Below are positions 10,206-18,462 of a stretch of 40,276 nucleotides of DNA, in pieces. The notes below the pieces were generated by a model. It ran no database searches, was not told the origin of the DNA, and saw only the letters and a program-made list of their open reading frames with translations. The stretch spans positions 1 to 40,276 of the forward strand of contig CCEZ01000010.1 in the NCBI GenBank assembly GCA_000751555.1, read 5' to 3'. The stretch's first letter is position 1. Each line of letters begins with the position of its first letter. A program made the position numbers and the translations under genes. Source of the DNA: Anaerosalibacter massiliensis (GTDB taxonomy: Bacteria; Bacillota; Clostridia; Tissierellales; Sporanaerobacteraceae).

Positions 10206-11309
10206 TTAAAGAATTTCACCATTATCAATATGAAAAATTTTCTTATTTAGTGGATCAAATTCTTTTATATCTATAATATCTGTAGATGTTATTATAGTTT
10301 GCAAATCTTTAAAAGCATGTACTAAAAATTTTCTTCTGTCCTTATCCAATTCTGACAATACGTCATCCAATAAAAGTACTGGATAATCATTTTTTTCTTC
10401 TTTTATTATATCTACTTCTGCTAGTTTAATAGACAAGATTGCCGTTCTTTGTTGACCTTGAGAAGCATAGGTTTTTGAATATACATTATTTATAAAAATA
10501 TCTATATCATCTCTGTGAGGACCTATTTTTGTTGTGCCTTTTAGTATATCATCTTTTATATTATTTTCGAGTTTTTTTATAAAAAGATTTTCTATATACA
10601 GTATGTCATTAAAACTATCAACTACATTCGTCTTGTATTTTAAAGATAGATTTTCTTCGCCACGAGTAACATTTTTGTGTATTCTTTTAGAAGATCTAGA
10701 TATTTTTTCTATAAACTTAGCTCTTTCAATTATTATCTTGCTCCCAATTTTAGCCATTTGTATATTAAATATGTCAACTAAATGCTTATTTTTTTCATTC
10801 ATTCTCATATTTTTAAGTAAATTATTTCTTTGAAATAGTATTTTGTTATATTTATTTAAATTATATCTGTACATAGGTTTTATTTGAGATATTTCCCTGT
10901 CTATAAAATCTCTTCTCTCTGATGGACCATCCTTTATAATCCTTAAATCTTCAGGGGAAAAAACTACTACATTTAATCCACCATATAGTTCTTTATTTCT
11001 TTCAATTTCTAATTTATTAACTTTAATTCTTTTAGGTTTATTTCTATCAATTTTAATTTCTATAGTTTTATCTAAATGTTCTCCTATAACCTTAGCCCCT
11101 ATATAGGATTGATTCTTTTTAAAATTTATCATATCTCTATCTACATTGGTTCTAAAGGATTTTCCAGATGAACATACATAGATAGACTCAAGTAAATTAG
11201 TTTTACCTTGAGCATTTTTTCCTATGAAAATATTTACTTTTTTATGAAGCTTTAATTTTAAATTCATATAGTTTCTAAAATTAATAAGCCTTATATTGTC
11301 TACATACAA
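10206..11309 (-). CDS. recF: DNA replication and repair protein RecF
   Basis: SMC-like ATPase of 367 residues that helps load RecA at single-strand gaps. Walker A is GKNAQGKT at residues 30-37. The signature and Walker B region reads YPVLLLDDVLSELDKDRR near the C-terminus. The start is TTG at 11309 with GAGGGGTG 6 nt upstream; no in-frame ATG is better placed. It lies 31 nt downstream of yaaA. Confidence 0.97.
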   Translation of the reverse strand: MYVDNIRLINFRNYMNLKLKLHKKVNIFIGKNAQGKTNLLESIYVCSSGKSFRTNVDRDMINFKKNQSYIGAKVIGEHLDKTIEIKIDRNKPKRIKVNKLEIERNKELYGGLNVVVFSPEDLRIIKDGPSERRDFIDREISQIKPMYRYNLNKYNKILFQRNNLLKNMRMNEKNKHLVDIFNIQMAKIGSKIIIERAKFIEKISRSSKRIHKNVTRGEENLSLKYKTNVVDSFNDILYIENLFIKKLENNIKDDILKGTTKIGPHRDDIDIFINNVYSKTYASQGQQRTAILSIKLAEVDIIKEEKNDYPVLLLDDVLSELDKDRRKFLVHAFKDLQTIITSTDIIDIKEFDPLNKKIFHIDNGEIL

Positions 11310-11340
11310 CTAAAGCACCCCTCAAGTCCGACCATTAATA

Positions 11341-11550
11341 TTATATCACAAGAATTTTTCCTATATCCTTTATTTCTATTTCATCACCTTTTACTATTTT
11401 TTTACCTCTTTGTCTGACTACCTCTCCATTTAATTTAATATATCCTTTTTTAATTAATATTTTTCCCTGACCTCCTGTATCCAATATTCCAGCAAATTTT
11501 AATAATTGATCTAACTTAATATAATCTGTTTCTATTTTTACTTTTTTCAT
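11341..11550 (-). CDS. yaaA: S4-domain RNA-binding protein YaaA
   Basis: Protein of 69 residues formed by a single S4 RNA-binding domain, with LDQLLKFAGILDTGGQGKIL and the VNG-like KLNGEVVRQRGKKI segment. It always sits between dnaN and recF in Firmicutes and is thought to act in ribosome assembly or translation. The ATG at 11550 has AAGAGGGA 6-7 nt upstream. A longer reading from 11583 would overlap dnaN by 20 nt and lacks a ribosome-binding site. Confidence 0.9.
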   Translation of the reverse strand: MKKVKIETDYIKLDQLLKFAGILDTGGQGKILIKKGYIKLNGEVVRQRGKKIVKGDEIEIKDIGKILVI

Positions 11551-11563
11551 ATATATCCCTCTT

Positions 11564-12670
11564 TTAATAATCATCTTTAGCAAGTCTAACTGGCAATACT
11601 AAATAAGTATAATTATCCTCTTCAGCAGGTTTTATTATACAAGGATTTAAACTTCCCATAAAGAAAAGCTCTATCTCTTCTTCATCCATAGCTTTTATGC
11701 CATCTAAAATATATTTTGAATTGAAAGCTATATCTACATCTTCTCCCTCTAGCTCTACTGTCATTTCTTCATGAACATTTCCGATTTCTGAATTAGACTT
11801 TATTGTTAATTTATCTTCAAATAAATTTAATTTTACAAGATTTGCCTTTTCTTCTTTTGCAAGGAGAGAAGCTCTTTCTAAACTATCTTGCAATTCCTTT
11901 CTATTAACTTTAATTCTTGTATCATGATCTTCTCTTATTATATCTCTATAATTTAAAAATTGTCCTTCAAGTAACCTTGAAAATACTAATGTATCTCCAA
12001 TATTAAATACTATATGTCCAGGAGTCAGTGTGATTTCAATATCTTCTTCATTTTCCTCAAGTATTTTATTCAATTCACTTAAAGTTCTTCCTGGTATTAC
12101 TACTTTCACATCTTCTGATGAATTTATTTTTATATTTCTTAAAGATAATCTATAGCCATCAAGAGCTACAAAAGATGCATTGCCATCAATTACCTCAAAT
12201 AATACTCCTGTAAGAATAGGTCTAGTTTCATCTTGAGTTGTAGCGAAGACTGTTTGCCTAATTATATCTTTAAATAAATCCATAGGTATTTTTAAAGATA
12301 ATTGGTCAATTAAAGTAGGTAATTCTGGATATTCTACAGAAGAATTTCCTATTAAATTAAATTGGGATGAATCACATACAATATTCATTTTGTTTTCTGA
12401 TACATTTATATCTATCTCTGAATTAGGTAATTTTTTAATTATATCACCAAATAATCTTGAATTGATAACTATAGAACCCTCTTCTAATATATTGGCTTCT
12501 AAATACGATTCAATACCTATTTCTAAATCAGTACCTGTTAATTTTAATTTACCATCTTTAGCTTCTAAAAGAATTCCGTCTAATATTGGCAATGTAGTTT
12601 TACTAGAAATTCCTTTTTGAACTATATTTATATGTTTAGATAATTTTTTTTGATCTACTTGTATTCTCAA
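11564..12670 (-). CDS. dnaN: DNA polymerase III beta subunit (sliding clamp)
   Basis: Processivity clamp of 368 residues with three clamp folds, ending in the conserved YLVLPVRL segment. The start is set at TTG 12670, because AAGGAGG lies 9 nt upstream and the family begins (M)RIQVDQKKLSKHI. The open frame continues upstream to 12781, but that part covers the unwinding element and does not resemble DnaN. It follows dnaA with a 263-nt spacer that contains origin sequences. Confidence 0.97.
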   Translation of the reverse strand: MRIQVDQKKLSKHINIVQKGISSKTTLPILDGILLEAKDGKLKLTGTDLEIGIESYLEANILEEGSIVINSRLFGDIIKKLPNSEIDINVSENKMNIVCDSSQFNLIGNSSVEYPELPTLIDQLSLKIPMDLFKDIIRQTVFATTQDETRPILTGVLFEVIDGNASFVALDGYRLSLRNIKINSSEDVKVVIPGRTLSELNKILEENEEDIEITLTPGHIVFNIGDTLVFSRLLEGQFLNYRDIIREDHDTRIKVNRKELQDSLERASLLAKEEKANLVKLNLFEDKLTIKSNSEIGNVHEEMTVELEGEDVDIAFNSKYILDGIKAMDEEEIELFFMGSLNPCIIKPAEEDNYTYLVLPVRLAKDDY

Positions 12671-12738
12671 TTGAAAAAACCTCCTTATTAATTCTGATGA
12701 GTTTATACAGAAAAGATAGATAGATTGATAACATAATA

Positions 12739-12777
12739 TAGTAGTAATAGTAATAGGGCTTGTTGATATGTGGATAA
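12739..12777 (-). other. oriC: Origin unwinding element: DnaA box, GC patch and DnaA-trios
   Basis: Read on the minus strand, a perfect DnaA box TTATCCACA (12777 to 12769) is followed by a degenerate second box (ATATCAACA, 12769 to 12761) and a short GC patch (GCCC). After that come six uninterrupted triplets CTA TTA CTA TTA CTA CTA (12756 to 12739). The opposite strand therefore carries 3'-GAT/AAT-5' trios. This is the order of box, GC patch and trios described for the basal unwinding system of Bacillus subtilis between dnaA and dnaN, where DnaA loads onto one strand. Confidence 0.82.
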
Positions 12778-12852
12778 CCATGTGTAAGACTTAAATTTAA
12801 CGATTATTTATTATTTAATAAAATGTGAGCAACTTTTTAATAACTTACTAAG

Positions 12853-12861
12853 TTATCCCCA
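12853..12861 (+). other. Near-consensus DnaA box in the dnaA-dnaN spacer
   Basis: TTATCCCCA, one mismatch from TTATCCACA. It lies about 75 nt from the unwinding element, inside an AT-rich stretch (12780-12933) without a gene. Confidence 0.4.
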
Positions 12862-12933
12862 TTATTAACATCAAGATATTTAAATATAAAGTATAAACAT
12901 TATATCAACAGCATATCAACATATTTTTGTTAA

Positions 12934-14268
12934 TTATTCACCTTTTATTTCTTTGATAGTTTCATCTATTTTCATTTTGAAATTTCTATCTGATTCCATA
13001 TCTCCAGAAACTTTATCACAAGCATGTATTACTGTAGTATGATCTCTTCCTCCAAATTCATCACCTATTTTTGGAAGGGATAGATCAGTAAGTTCTCTAG
13101 ATAAATACATTGCTATTTGTCTTGGATATGCAATGGATCTAGTCCTTTTTCTAGAGTTAAAATCATCCAACTTTATATTGAAATTTTTAGAAACTATTTC
13201 TTTTATTAAATTTACAGTAATTTCTCTTGGCTTATCATCGGAAATAATATCCTTTAATGCCTCTTCTGCTAATTCAACAGTTACTTCTTTATTTGTTAAA
13301 GAAGAATAAGCAACTATTCTTATCAATGCTCCTTCTAATTCCCTTATGTTAGATTGAATTTTTGTAGCTATATAAAGCATTACATCATTTGGAACATTTA
13401 TATTTTCTAAGTTTGCCTTCTTTTTTAAAATTGCTATTCTTGTTTCTAAATCTGGAGTTTGAATATCAGCAATAAGTCCCCATTCAAATCTTGATCTTAG
13501 CCTATCTTCAAGAGTTGGTATTTCTTTTGGAGGTCTATCACTAGATATAATAATTTGTTTATTAGCATCATGGAGTGCATTGAAGGTATGGAAAAATTCT
13601 TCTTGGGTTCTTTCCTTGCCAGCTATAAATTGTATATCATCAATTAATAAAACATCAATATTTCTATATTTGTTCCTAAATTCATCATTTTTATCATCTC
13701 TTATAGAATTTATGAGTTCATTTGTAAATTTTTCAGAAGATACATAAACTACTTTAACTTTAGGGTTTTGATTTAGTATGTAATGACCAATTGCATGCAT
13801 TAAATGGGTTTTACCTAGTCCAACTCCTCCATATATAAAGAGAGGATTATACGCTTGAGCTGGAGCTTCTGCTACTGCTAATGATGCAGCATGAGCGAAT
13901 CTGTTGCTATTTCCTATAACAAAGGTATCAAAGGTATATTTAGGGTTTAATTGATTTTTAAAATTATTATCTATTAATTCTTTTTTAGAGGATTGTCCCA
14001 TATTTTTAGGCATTTCTTCTCCAGGTATTAGAAATTCTATGGTATAGTCTTTGTTTGTAACTTGTTTTATTGCATTTTTTATTAGATTTAAATATCTACC
14101 TTCTAATATACCTTTTGTAAACTCATTTGGAGCAGCTAGTATAATACTATCTTTTGTTGAAGAAATTGGTTTTACAGTTTTTAGCCATGTGTTAAAGCTT
14201 ACTTCAGTAAGTTCAACTTTTATTAAATTTAATGCATTGTTCCAAATGCTTTCTAAATTAGAATTCAT
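12934..14268 (-). CDS. dnaA: Chromosomal replication initiator protein DnaA
   Basis: Initiator ATPase of 444 residues. Domain I is at the N-terminus, followed by a short linker. The AAA+ domain starts near residue 110, with Walker A GGVGLGKT (147-154) and Walker B LLIDDIQF (207-214). The C-terminal helix-turn-helix domain has the signature [15 protein letters not shown], which reads DnaA boxes. The ATG follows a GGAGG. Boxes flank the gene on both sides, so autoregulation is likely; a promoter could not be fixed with confidence in the box-rich upstream region. Confidence 0.99.
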   Translation of the reverse strand: MNSNLESIWNNALNLIKVELTEVSFNTWLKTVKPISSTKDSIILAAPNEFTKGILEGRYLNLIKNAIKQVTNKDYTIEFLIPGEEMPKNMGQSSKKELIDNNFKNQLNPKYTFDTFVIGNSNRFAHAASLAVAEAPAQAYNPLFIYGGVGLGKTHLMHAIGHYILNQNPKVKVVYVSSEKFTNELINSIRDDKNDEFRNKYRNIDVLLIDDIQFIAGKERTQEEFFHTFNALHDANKQIIISSDRPPKEIPTLEDRLRSRFEWGLIADIQTPDLETRIAILKKKANLENINVPNDVMLYIATKIQSNIRELEGALIRIVAYSSLTNKEVTVELAEEALKDIISDDKPREITVNLIKEIVSKNFNIKLDDFNSRKRTRSIAYPRQIAMYLSRELTDLSLPKIGDEFGGRDHTTVIHACDKVSGDMESDRNFKMKIDETIKEIKGE

Positions 14269-14377
14269 TTCTTATCCTCCTATATATTATGAAATTATTA
14301 CCAGATCATAGGATGTTTATAACGTATAATAAAAGTTTTTGATTTAAAATATTTGAAAATAAAAAATATCAACAAGA

Positions 14378-14733
14378 TTATCCACAGCTTATATTGTATA
14401 ATAATTATTATTTTCTAAATAATAAGCATTTTGAAATTTGTGGATAAACTATTGATAATTTGTTAATAATGAAAAAGTAAGTATAAAAAATAGATTATCC
14501 ACATCGATGGTTTAAAAGTGTATGTGGATAAAATCCTTTGATTTTACAGCTTTACCTAAATCATATACTTAAAAATTTTATAGTTATACACAATATATCC
14601 ACAAATTGTGTATAACTGTGGAAAAAATATTGATTTGAAATAATATCCACATGATATATAATCATATCAAAAAAAATAAAATATATCAACAAAAAACAAA
14701 AAGTTATCCACAATAAAAACAAGCTGTGGATTT
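14378..14733. other. oriC: oriC DnaA-box cluster upstream of dnaA
   Basis: This stretch lies in the 614-nt region without a gene between dnaA and rpmH. Perfect TTATCCACA boxes are at 14378-14386 (+), 14439-14447 (-), 14495-14503 (+), 14523-14531 (-) and 14704-14712 (+). TTATACACA boxes are at 14584-14592 (+) and 14607-14615 (-). One-mismatch boxes are at 14595-14603, 14617-14625 and 14643-14651, and a two-mismatch one is at 14725-14733. The run from 14650 to 14700 is almost pure A/T. Gene orientation flips here, as expected for the origin. It corresponds to the incA/incB side of a bipartite origin. Confidence 0.93.
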
Positions 14734-14739
14734 TAAAAT

Positions 14740-14866
14740 CTGTGCATTAATATATGTACTAAAAATCTTGACATTAGCACTAGCTATAACTATAATCAAT
14801 AGTAGTATTTATCTTTTATAATAGAATAAAACTTTTTATTTCTATATATTAAGGGCTGTGCATTAA
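14740..14866 (+). repeat. Direct repeat CTGTGCATTAA flanking the rpmH promoter
   Basis: The 11-mer CTGTGCATTAA occurs at 14740-14750 and again at 14856-14866, on either side of the rpmH promoter. The second copy lies just before the rpmH ribosome-binding site. The inner TGTGCATTA is one base from the DnaA box form TGTGNATAA, so both copies may be weak DnaA sites. A role is speculative. Confidence 0.35.
14768..14796 (+). promoter_or_regulatory. Perfect-consensus sigma-A promoter for rpmH
   Basis: TTGACA at 14768-14773, a 17-nt spacer, and TATAAT at 14791-14796. It starts transcription about 80 nt before rpmH and fires away from the origin. The full match to consensus fits strong expression of a ribosomal protein gene. 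Confidence 0.9.
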
Positions 14867-14882
14867 AAGGAGGTGGCTTTAA

Positions 14883-15017
14883 ATGAAAAGAACTTATCAA
14901 CCTAAGAAAAGACAAAGAAGTAGAGAACATGGTTTCAGAAAGAGAATGAGTACAAGTCAAGGTAGGAGAATTCTTAAAAATCGTAGAAGAAAAGGCAGAA
15001 AGAAATTGTCAGCATAA
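14883..15017 (+). CDS. rpmH: 50S ribosomal protein L34
   Basis: Basic protein of 44 residues, the usual length, starting [18 protein letters not shown] and ending in [22 protein letters not shown] lies 7 nt before the ATG. It is the first gene of the right arm, next to rnpA as in nearly all bacteria. A terminator directly after the stop probably limits read-through into rnpA. Confidence 0.97.
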   Translation: MKRTYQPKKRQRSREHGFRKRMSTSQGRRILKNRRRKGRKKLSA

Positions 15018-15040
15018 GGCCGCAAATGAGTGGCCTTTTT
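15016..15040 (+). terminator. Terminator or attenuator between rpmH and rnpA
   Basis: A 6-bp GC-rich stem AAGGCC/GGCCTT with a 10-nt loop is followed by TTT within a TTTTTATT run. The left arm includes two bases of the rpmH stop codon. It would reduce rnpA and downstream expression relative to rpmH. Confidence 0.65.
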
Positions 15041-15087
15041 ATTAAACATAGGATAATTGTTTAAACTAGATTCAAGGAGATTATTTA

Positions 15088-15426
15088 ATGAATAAAAAAT
15101 ATAGACTAAGAAATAATATTCATTTTAAAAAGGTATACAATAGAGGAAAAAGCTATGGAAATCGTTTGGTAGTAATGTATGTCTATAAAAATGGAATGAA
15201 TCATAATCGAGTAGGCTTTTCTGTGACAAAGAAAATTGGAAATAGTGTAGTGAGAAATAAAGTTCGAAGAAGAATGAAAGAATCCTATAGATTAAATTCT
15301 CACAAAATTAAAGATGGATATGACTTAATATTTCTGCCTAAAGTAATGGCAAATAAAGCTAGCTATAGTGAAATTGAAAGTGCTATACTTCATATTCTTA
15401 AAATATCTCATTTGTTGAAAGAATAG
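15088..15426 (+). CDS. rnpA: Ribonuclease P protein component
   Basis: Protein subunit of RNase P (112 residues), which matures tRNA 5' ends together with the rnpB RNA (not in the window). It has the conserved RVGFSVTKKIGNSVVRNK stretch, containing the central RNR-type motif and followed by VRRRMKE. RBS AAGGAG precedes the ATG. Its stop directly precedes the yidD initiation region. Confidence 0.96.
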   Translation: MNKKYRLRNNIHFKKVYNRGKSYGNRLVVMYVYKNGMNHNRVGFSVTKKIGNSVVRNKVRRRMKESYRLNSHKIKDGYDLIFLPKVMANKASYSEIESAILHILKISHLLKE

Positions 15427-15435
15427 GTGAATATC

Positions 15436-15651
15436 TTGAAAATAATAGCAATAAGCTTAATAAAGTTTTATCAAAATTATATTTCCAAATATATATTTCC
15501 TTATAGATGTTGTAGATTTTATCCTACTTGCTCAGCCTATACTATAGAGGCTATTGAAAAATACGGTTTTTTAAAAGGTGGATACTTAGGTTTTAAACGA
15601 ATATTGAGATGCAATCCTTTTAATCCAGGAGGATATGATCCAGTCAAGTGA
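15436..15651 (+). CDS. yidD: Membrane protein insertion efficiency factor YidD
   Basis: Small membrane-associated protein of 71 residues with the family signature [19 protein letters not shown] and the C-terminal [12 protein letters not shown]. It assists YidC-dependent insertion. The likely start is TTG 15436, with AGGTGA at 15426-15431; a GTG at 15427 lies within that site and would add three residues. The order rnpA-yidD-yidC is conserved. Confidence 0.92.
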   Translation: MKIIAISLIKFYQNYISKYIFPYRCCRFYPTCSAYTIEAIEKYGFLKGGYLGFKRILRCNPFNPGGYDPVK

Positions 15652-15665
15652 TAGGAGGTCAATTA

Positions 15666-16379
15666 ATGAGTAAATTTTTTGCCAAGCCTTTAGGTGCATT
15701 GTTAAAATTTGTATTTGATTTGGTATCTAAGATAGGCACAGAACCTGCGAATGTATCTTTTTATGCTATGGCTATAATACTAACTACTATTATATTCAAA
15801 TTTATTTTACTCCCTATTGGGTTGAAGCAAAATAAGTCTATGAAAAAAATGCAGGAAATTCAGCCTGAAATAAAAGAAATTCAGGATAAATATAAAAATG
15901 ATCCACAAACCCTTCAAGCAAAAGTATCAAAAGTTTATAAAGATAATAATGTAAGCCCTTTTTCAGGTTGTCTTATTTTAATAATTCAAATACCAATAAT
16001 CTTAGGATTTTTTAAGGCTTTAAGAGATCCTGTTACTTATGTATTTAAAAATCCACAAACTTATGAAGCTTTAAATAAAGTTTTTTTATGGATTCCTAAT
16101 TTGGAAAAACCAGATCCTTATGTGTGGGGATTACCTTTATTAGCTGGTATTACAACTTTTTTACAAAGTCGTCTTATGAGTGGTCAAACTGCTGTAGATG
16201 ATCAAGCAGCAAGTACTCAAAAAACTATGAATATGATTCTTCCTTTAATGATATGGTGGTCAGCTAGAGCATTTCCTGCTGGTTTAGCTTTGTATTGGAC
16301 TATAAGCAATATATTCCAAATAGTACAGCAAATCATTACTAATAGATCTTTTGGTAAAATCAAGGAGGAGTTAAAATAA
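15666..16379 (+). CDS. yidC: Membrane protein insertase YidC/SpoIIIJ
   Basis: Insertase of 237 residues, about the length of Gram-positive YidC without the large periplasmic domain. It has a membrane segment near residues 22-50 with a conserved Lys/Gln-rich cytosolic loop (KKMQEIQPEIKEIQDKYK), then further helices ending in ALYWTISNIFQIVQQ. ATG 15666 is preceded by AGGAGG; an in-frame ATG at 15648 overlaps yidD and lacks an RBS. No lipobox cysteine is seen near the N-terminus, which differs from Bacillus SpoIIIJ/YqjG. Confidence 0.93.
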   Translation: MSKFFAKPLGALLKFVFDLVSKIGTEPANVSFYAMAIILTTIIFKFILLPIGLKQNKSMKKMQEIQPEIKEIQDKYKNDPQTLQAKVSKVYKDNNVSPFSGCLILIIQIPIILGFFKALRDPVTYVFKNPQTYEALNKVFLWIPNLEKPDPYVWGLPLLAGITTFLQSRLMSGQTAVDDQAASTQKTMNMILPLMIWWSARAFPAGLALYWTISNIFQIVQQIITNRSFGKIKEELK

Positions 16380-16380
16380 T

Positions 16381-17007
16381 ATGAAATCTGTTGTTAAGGT
16401 ATCTAAAACAGTAGAAGATGCTATTAATGAGGCATTAAAAGAGTTAGATGCGGAAAGAGAAGATATTTCAACAGAAATTATTGAAGAACCAAATAAAGGG
16501 TTTTTAGGATTTATAGGTGCTAGAGATGCTAAGGTTAAGGTTACTGTTGTTAATGATCCAATAAATATTGCTGAAAAATTTATAGATTCGCTTCTTAATG
16601 GTATGAGTGTCAAAGCTGAAAGTACAATAACAAGAAAAGGATCTACATTAAATGTATATATAGATAATATAAATTCTACAGATATGGGTATTACAATTGG
16701 TAGAAGAGGGAATACTTTAGATGCAATTCAATATCTTTTAAGTTTAGCAGTTAATAGAAATAGGCAAAATTATATTAAAGTATTGATAGATGTTAAGGGA
16801 TATAGAAAGAGAAGAGAAGAGACTTTAGTTAGGCTTGCTCAAAAAATGGGACAAAAAGCTAAATACAATAATAGACCAGTAAAGTTAGAGCCAATGAATC
16901 CTTATGAGAGAAGAATAATTCATTCAGCATTGCAAAATGTAGATGGAATAGTTACTCATAGCGAAGGTGAAGATCCTTATAGAAGAGTTGTAATAGAATC
17001 AAAATAA
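16381..17007 (+). CDS. khpB: RNA-binding protein KhpB/Jag
   Basis: Protein of 208 residues. The N-terminal Jag domain has the GFLGFIGARDAKV motif, a middle KH domain has the GRRGNTLDAIQYLLS segment, and a C-terminal R3H domain has PYERRIIHSALQ. It binds RNA and, with KhpA in other Firmicutes, affects cell division. It starts 1 nt after the yidC stop, so the two are probably co-translated; a GGAGG lies inside the yidC end. Confidence 0.94.
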   Translation: MKSVVKVSKTVEDAINEALKELDAEREDISTEIIEEPNKGFLGFIGARDAKVKVTVVNDPINIAEKFIDSLLNGMSVKAESTITRKGSTLNVYIDNINSTDMGITIGRRGNTLDAIQYLLSLAVNRNRQNYIKVLIDVKGYRKRREETLVRLAQKMGQKAKYNNRPVKLEPMNPYERRIIHSALQNVDGIVTHSEGEDPYRRVVIESK

Positions 17008-17035
17008 ACCCAGTATTTTACTGGGTTTATATTAT
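17006..17035 (+). terminator. Terminator after khpB
   Basis: A 10-bp stem AAACCCAGTA paired across a 3-nt loop, followed by TATATTAT. The first base pairs overlap the khpB stop codon. The tail has few consecutive T residues, so termination may be partial and mnmE may be reached by read-through. Confidence 0.65.
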
Positions 17036-17056
17036 CTTATAGAGGTGGGTGATATA

Positions 17057-18436
17057 GTGATAGATACTATTGCTGCAATTTCAACTGCTATAGGTGAATC
17101 AGGAATTGGGATAGTTAGAATGAGTGGTAAAAATAGTTTAGATATAGCTAGAAATATTTTTAAAGGGAAAGTTAATGAAGATCTTAAGGAAGCAGAAAAT
17201 AGAAAGCTTACCTATGGACATATATATAATCCTGAAGATGGAAAGATAGTAGATGAGGTATTGATTGCTTATATGAAATCACCCTATACTTATACTAGGG
17301 AAGATATTGTGGAAATATATTGCCATGGGGGAGCTATTTCAGTAAAGAAGATATTAGAGCTAATTCTTGAAAATGGTGCACGTTTAGCACAACCGGGAGA
17401 GTTTACAAAGAGAGCTTTTTTAAATGGGAGATTAGATCTATCTCAAGCAGAGGCAGTTATGGACTTGATTAGGGCCAAAACTGACAAAAGTTATGATATA
17501 TCTCTAGGACAGCTTGAAGGAAGCCTTTCGGATAAAATAGATGAAATAAGAAATATATTACTAGAAATGCTTGCACATGTGGAAGTTTCAATAGATTTTC
17601 CCGATGAAGGTATAGAAGAAGTAACTTATAAAGATCTAAAGGATAATGGAAATAAAGTCCTATTAGAAATAAATAAGCTTTTAAATACAGCTGATAAAGG
17701 TAGAATTTTAAGAGATGGCCTAAATACTGTAATACTTGGGAAACCTAATGTAGGAAAATCTTCATTACTTAATGCAATATTAAGAGAAAATAGGGCAATT
17801 GTTACAGATGTGCCAGGAACAACTAGAGATATAATAGAAGAATATATAAATATTGATGGAATTCCACTGAAAATAATAGATACAGCAGGTATAAGGAGTA
17901 CAGAAGATTTAGTTGAAAAAATTGGTGTAGATAGGGCTAAGAAGGTAGTAGAAGAAGCTGATCTTATAATAGCAGTATTTGATGCTTCTAGAAAATTATC
18001 TTCAGAAGATGAGGAGATAATAGAATTAGTTAAAGAAAAAAATTCAATTGTACTTTTAAATAAGACAGATTTACCTAATGAATATAATGTAGAATATTTA
18101 AAGGAGTTTGTTCCCAAAAAGAAGGTAATTTCAACATCTATTGCTAAAGGAGAAGGTATAGAAAAATTAGAAGAAACTATTAAAGAAATGTTCTACTCAG
18201 GAGAAGTCGAAATTTCTGATGAAATTATGGTCACCAATATAAGACATAAAAACCAGTTAATGAAGGCAAAGAAGAATATAGAAGAGGCAATAGAGGGAAT
18301 TAATTTAGATATTCCTTTAGACTGTATAGAAGTAGATATTAGAAGTTGTTGGGAAAATTTAGGGGAAATATCTGGAGATACTATTTCAGAAGATATATTA
18401 GATAAGATTTTTTCAGAATTTTGTATAGGGAAATAG
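17057..18436 (+). CDS. mnmE: tRNA modification GTPase MnmE
   Basis: GTPase of 459 residues that with MnmG makes the 5-carboxymethylaminomethyl (or related) modification at U34 of certain tRNAs. An N-terminal folate-binding domain is followed by helical domain halves around an inserted G domain (G1 GKPNVGKS at 228-235, then [12 protein letters not shown] and NKTD motifs). It ends in the catalytic C-terminal CIGK. GTG 17057 is chosen because AGAGGTGG sits 8 nt upstream and the product begins (M)[12 protein letters not shown] like the family. Confidence 0.96.
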   Translation: MIDTIAAISTAIGESGIGIVRMSGKNSLDIARNIFKGKVNEDLKEAENRKLTYGHIYNPEDGKIVDEVLIAYMKSPYTYTREDIVEIYCHGGAISVKKILELILENGARLAQPGEFTKRAFLNGRLDLSQAEAVMDLIRAKTDKSYDISLGQLEGSLSDKIDEIRNILLEMLAHVEVSIDFPDEGIEEVTYKDLKDNGNKVLLEINKLLNTADKGRILRDGLNTVILGKPNVGKSSLLNAILRENRAIVTDVPGTTRDIIEEYINIDGIPLKIIDTAGIRSTEDLVEKIGVDRAKKVVEEADLIIAVFDASRKLSSEDEEIIELVKEKNSIVLLNKTDLPNEYNVEYLKEFVPKKKVISTSIAKGEGIEKLEETIKEMFYSGEVEISDEIMVTNIRHKNQLMKAKKNIEEAIEGINLDIPLDCIEVDIRSCWENLGEISGDTISEDILDKIFSEFCIGK

Positions 18437-18462
18437 TTGATATAAGGAGGAAAAAATCTAAT

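Noticed and set aside
12671-12781. N-terminal extension of dnaN (37 extra codons)
   Set aside because: It has no similarity to DnaN and no ribosome-binding site, and it covers the unwinding element. TTG 12670 with AAGGAGG matches the family start.
14378-14733. Repeated 9-mers as a CRISPR-like array
   Set aside because: The repeats are DnaA boxes in both orientations with irregular spacing and no spacer structure.
17626-18117. Antisense open frame of 163 codons in mnmE, and similar long antisense frames in other genes
   Set aside because: They mirror the codon pattern of the sense genes, have no ribosome-binding sites and no recognisable domains.
18421-18462. Longer mnmG start overlapping mnmE
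   Set aside because: The extra residues do not match the family, and AGGAGG is placed for the ATG at 18463.
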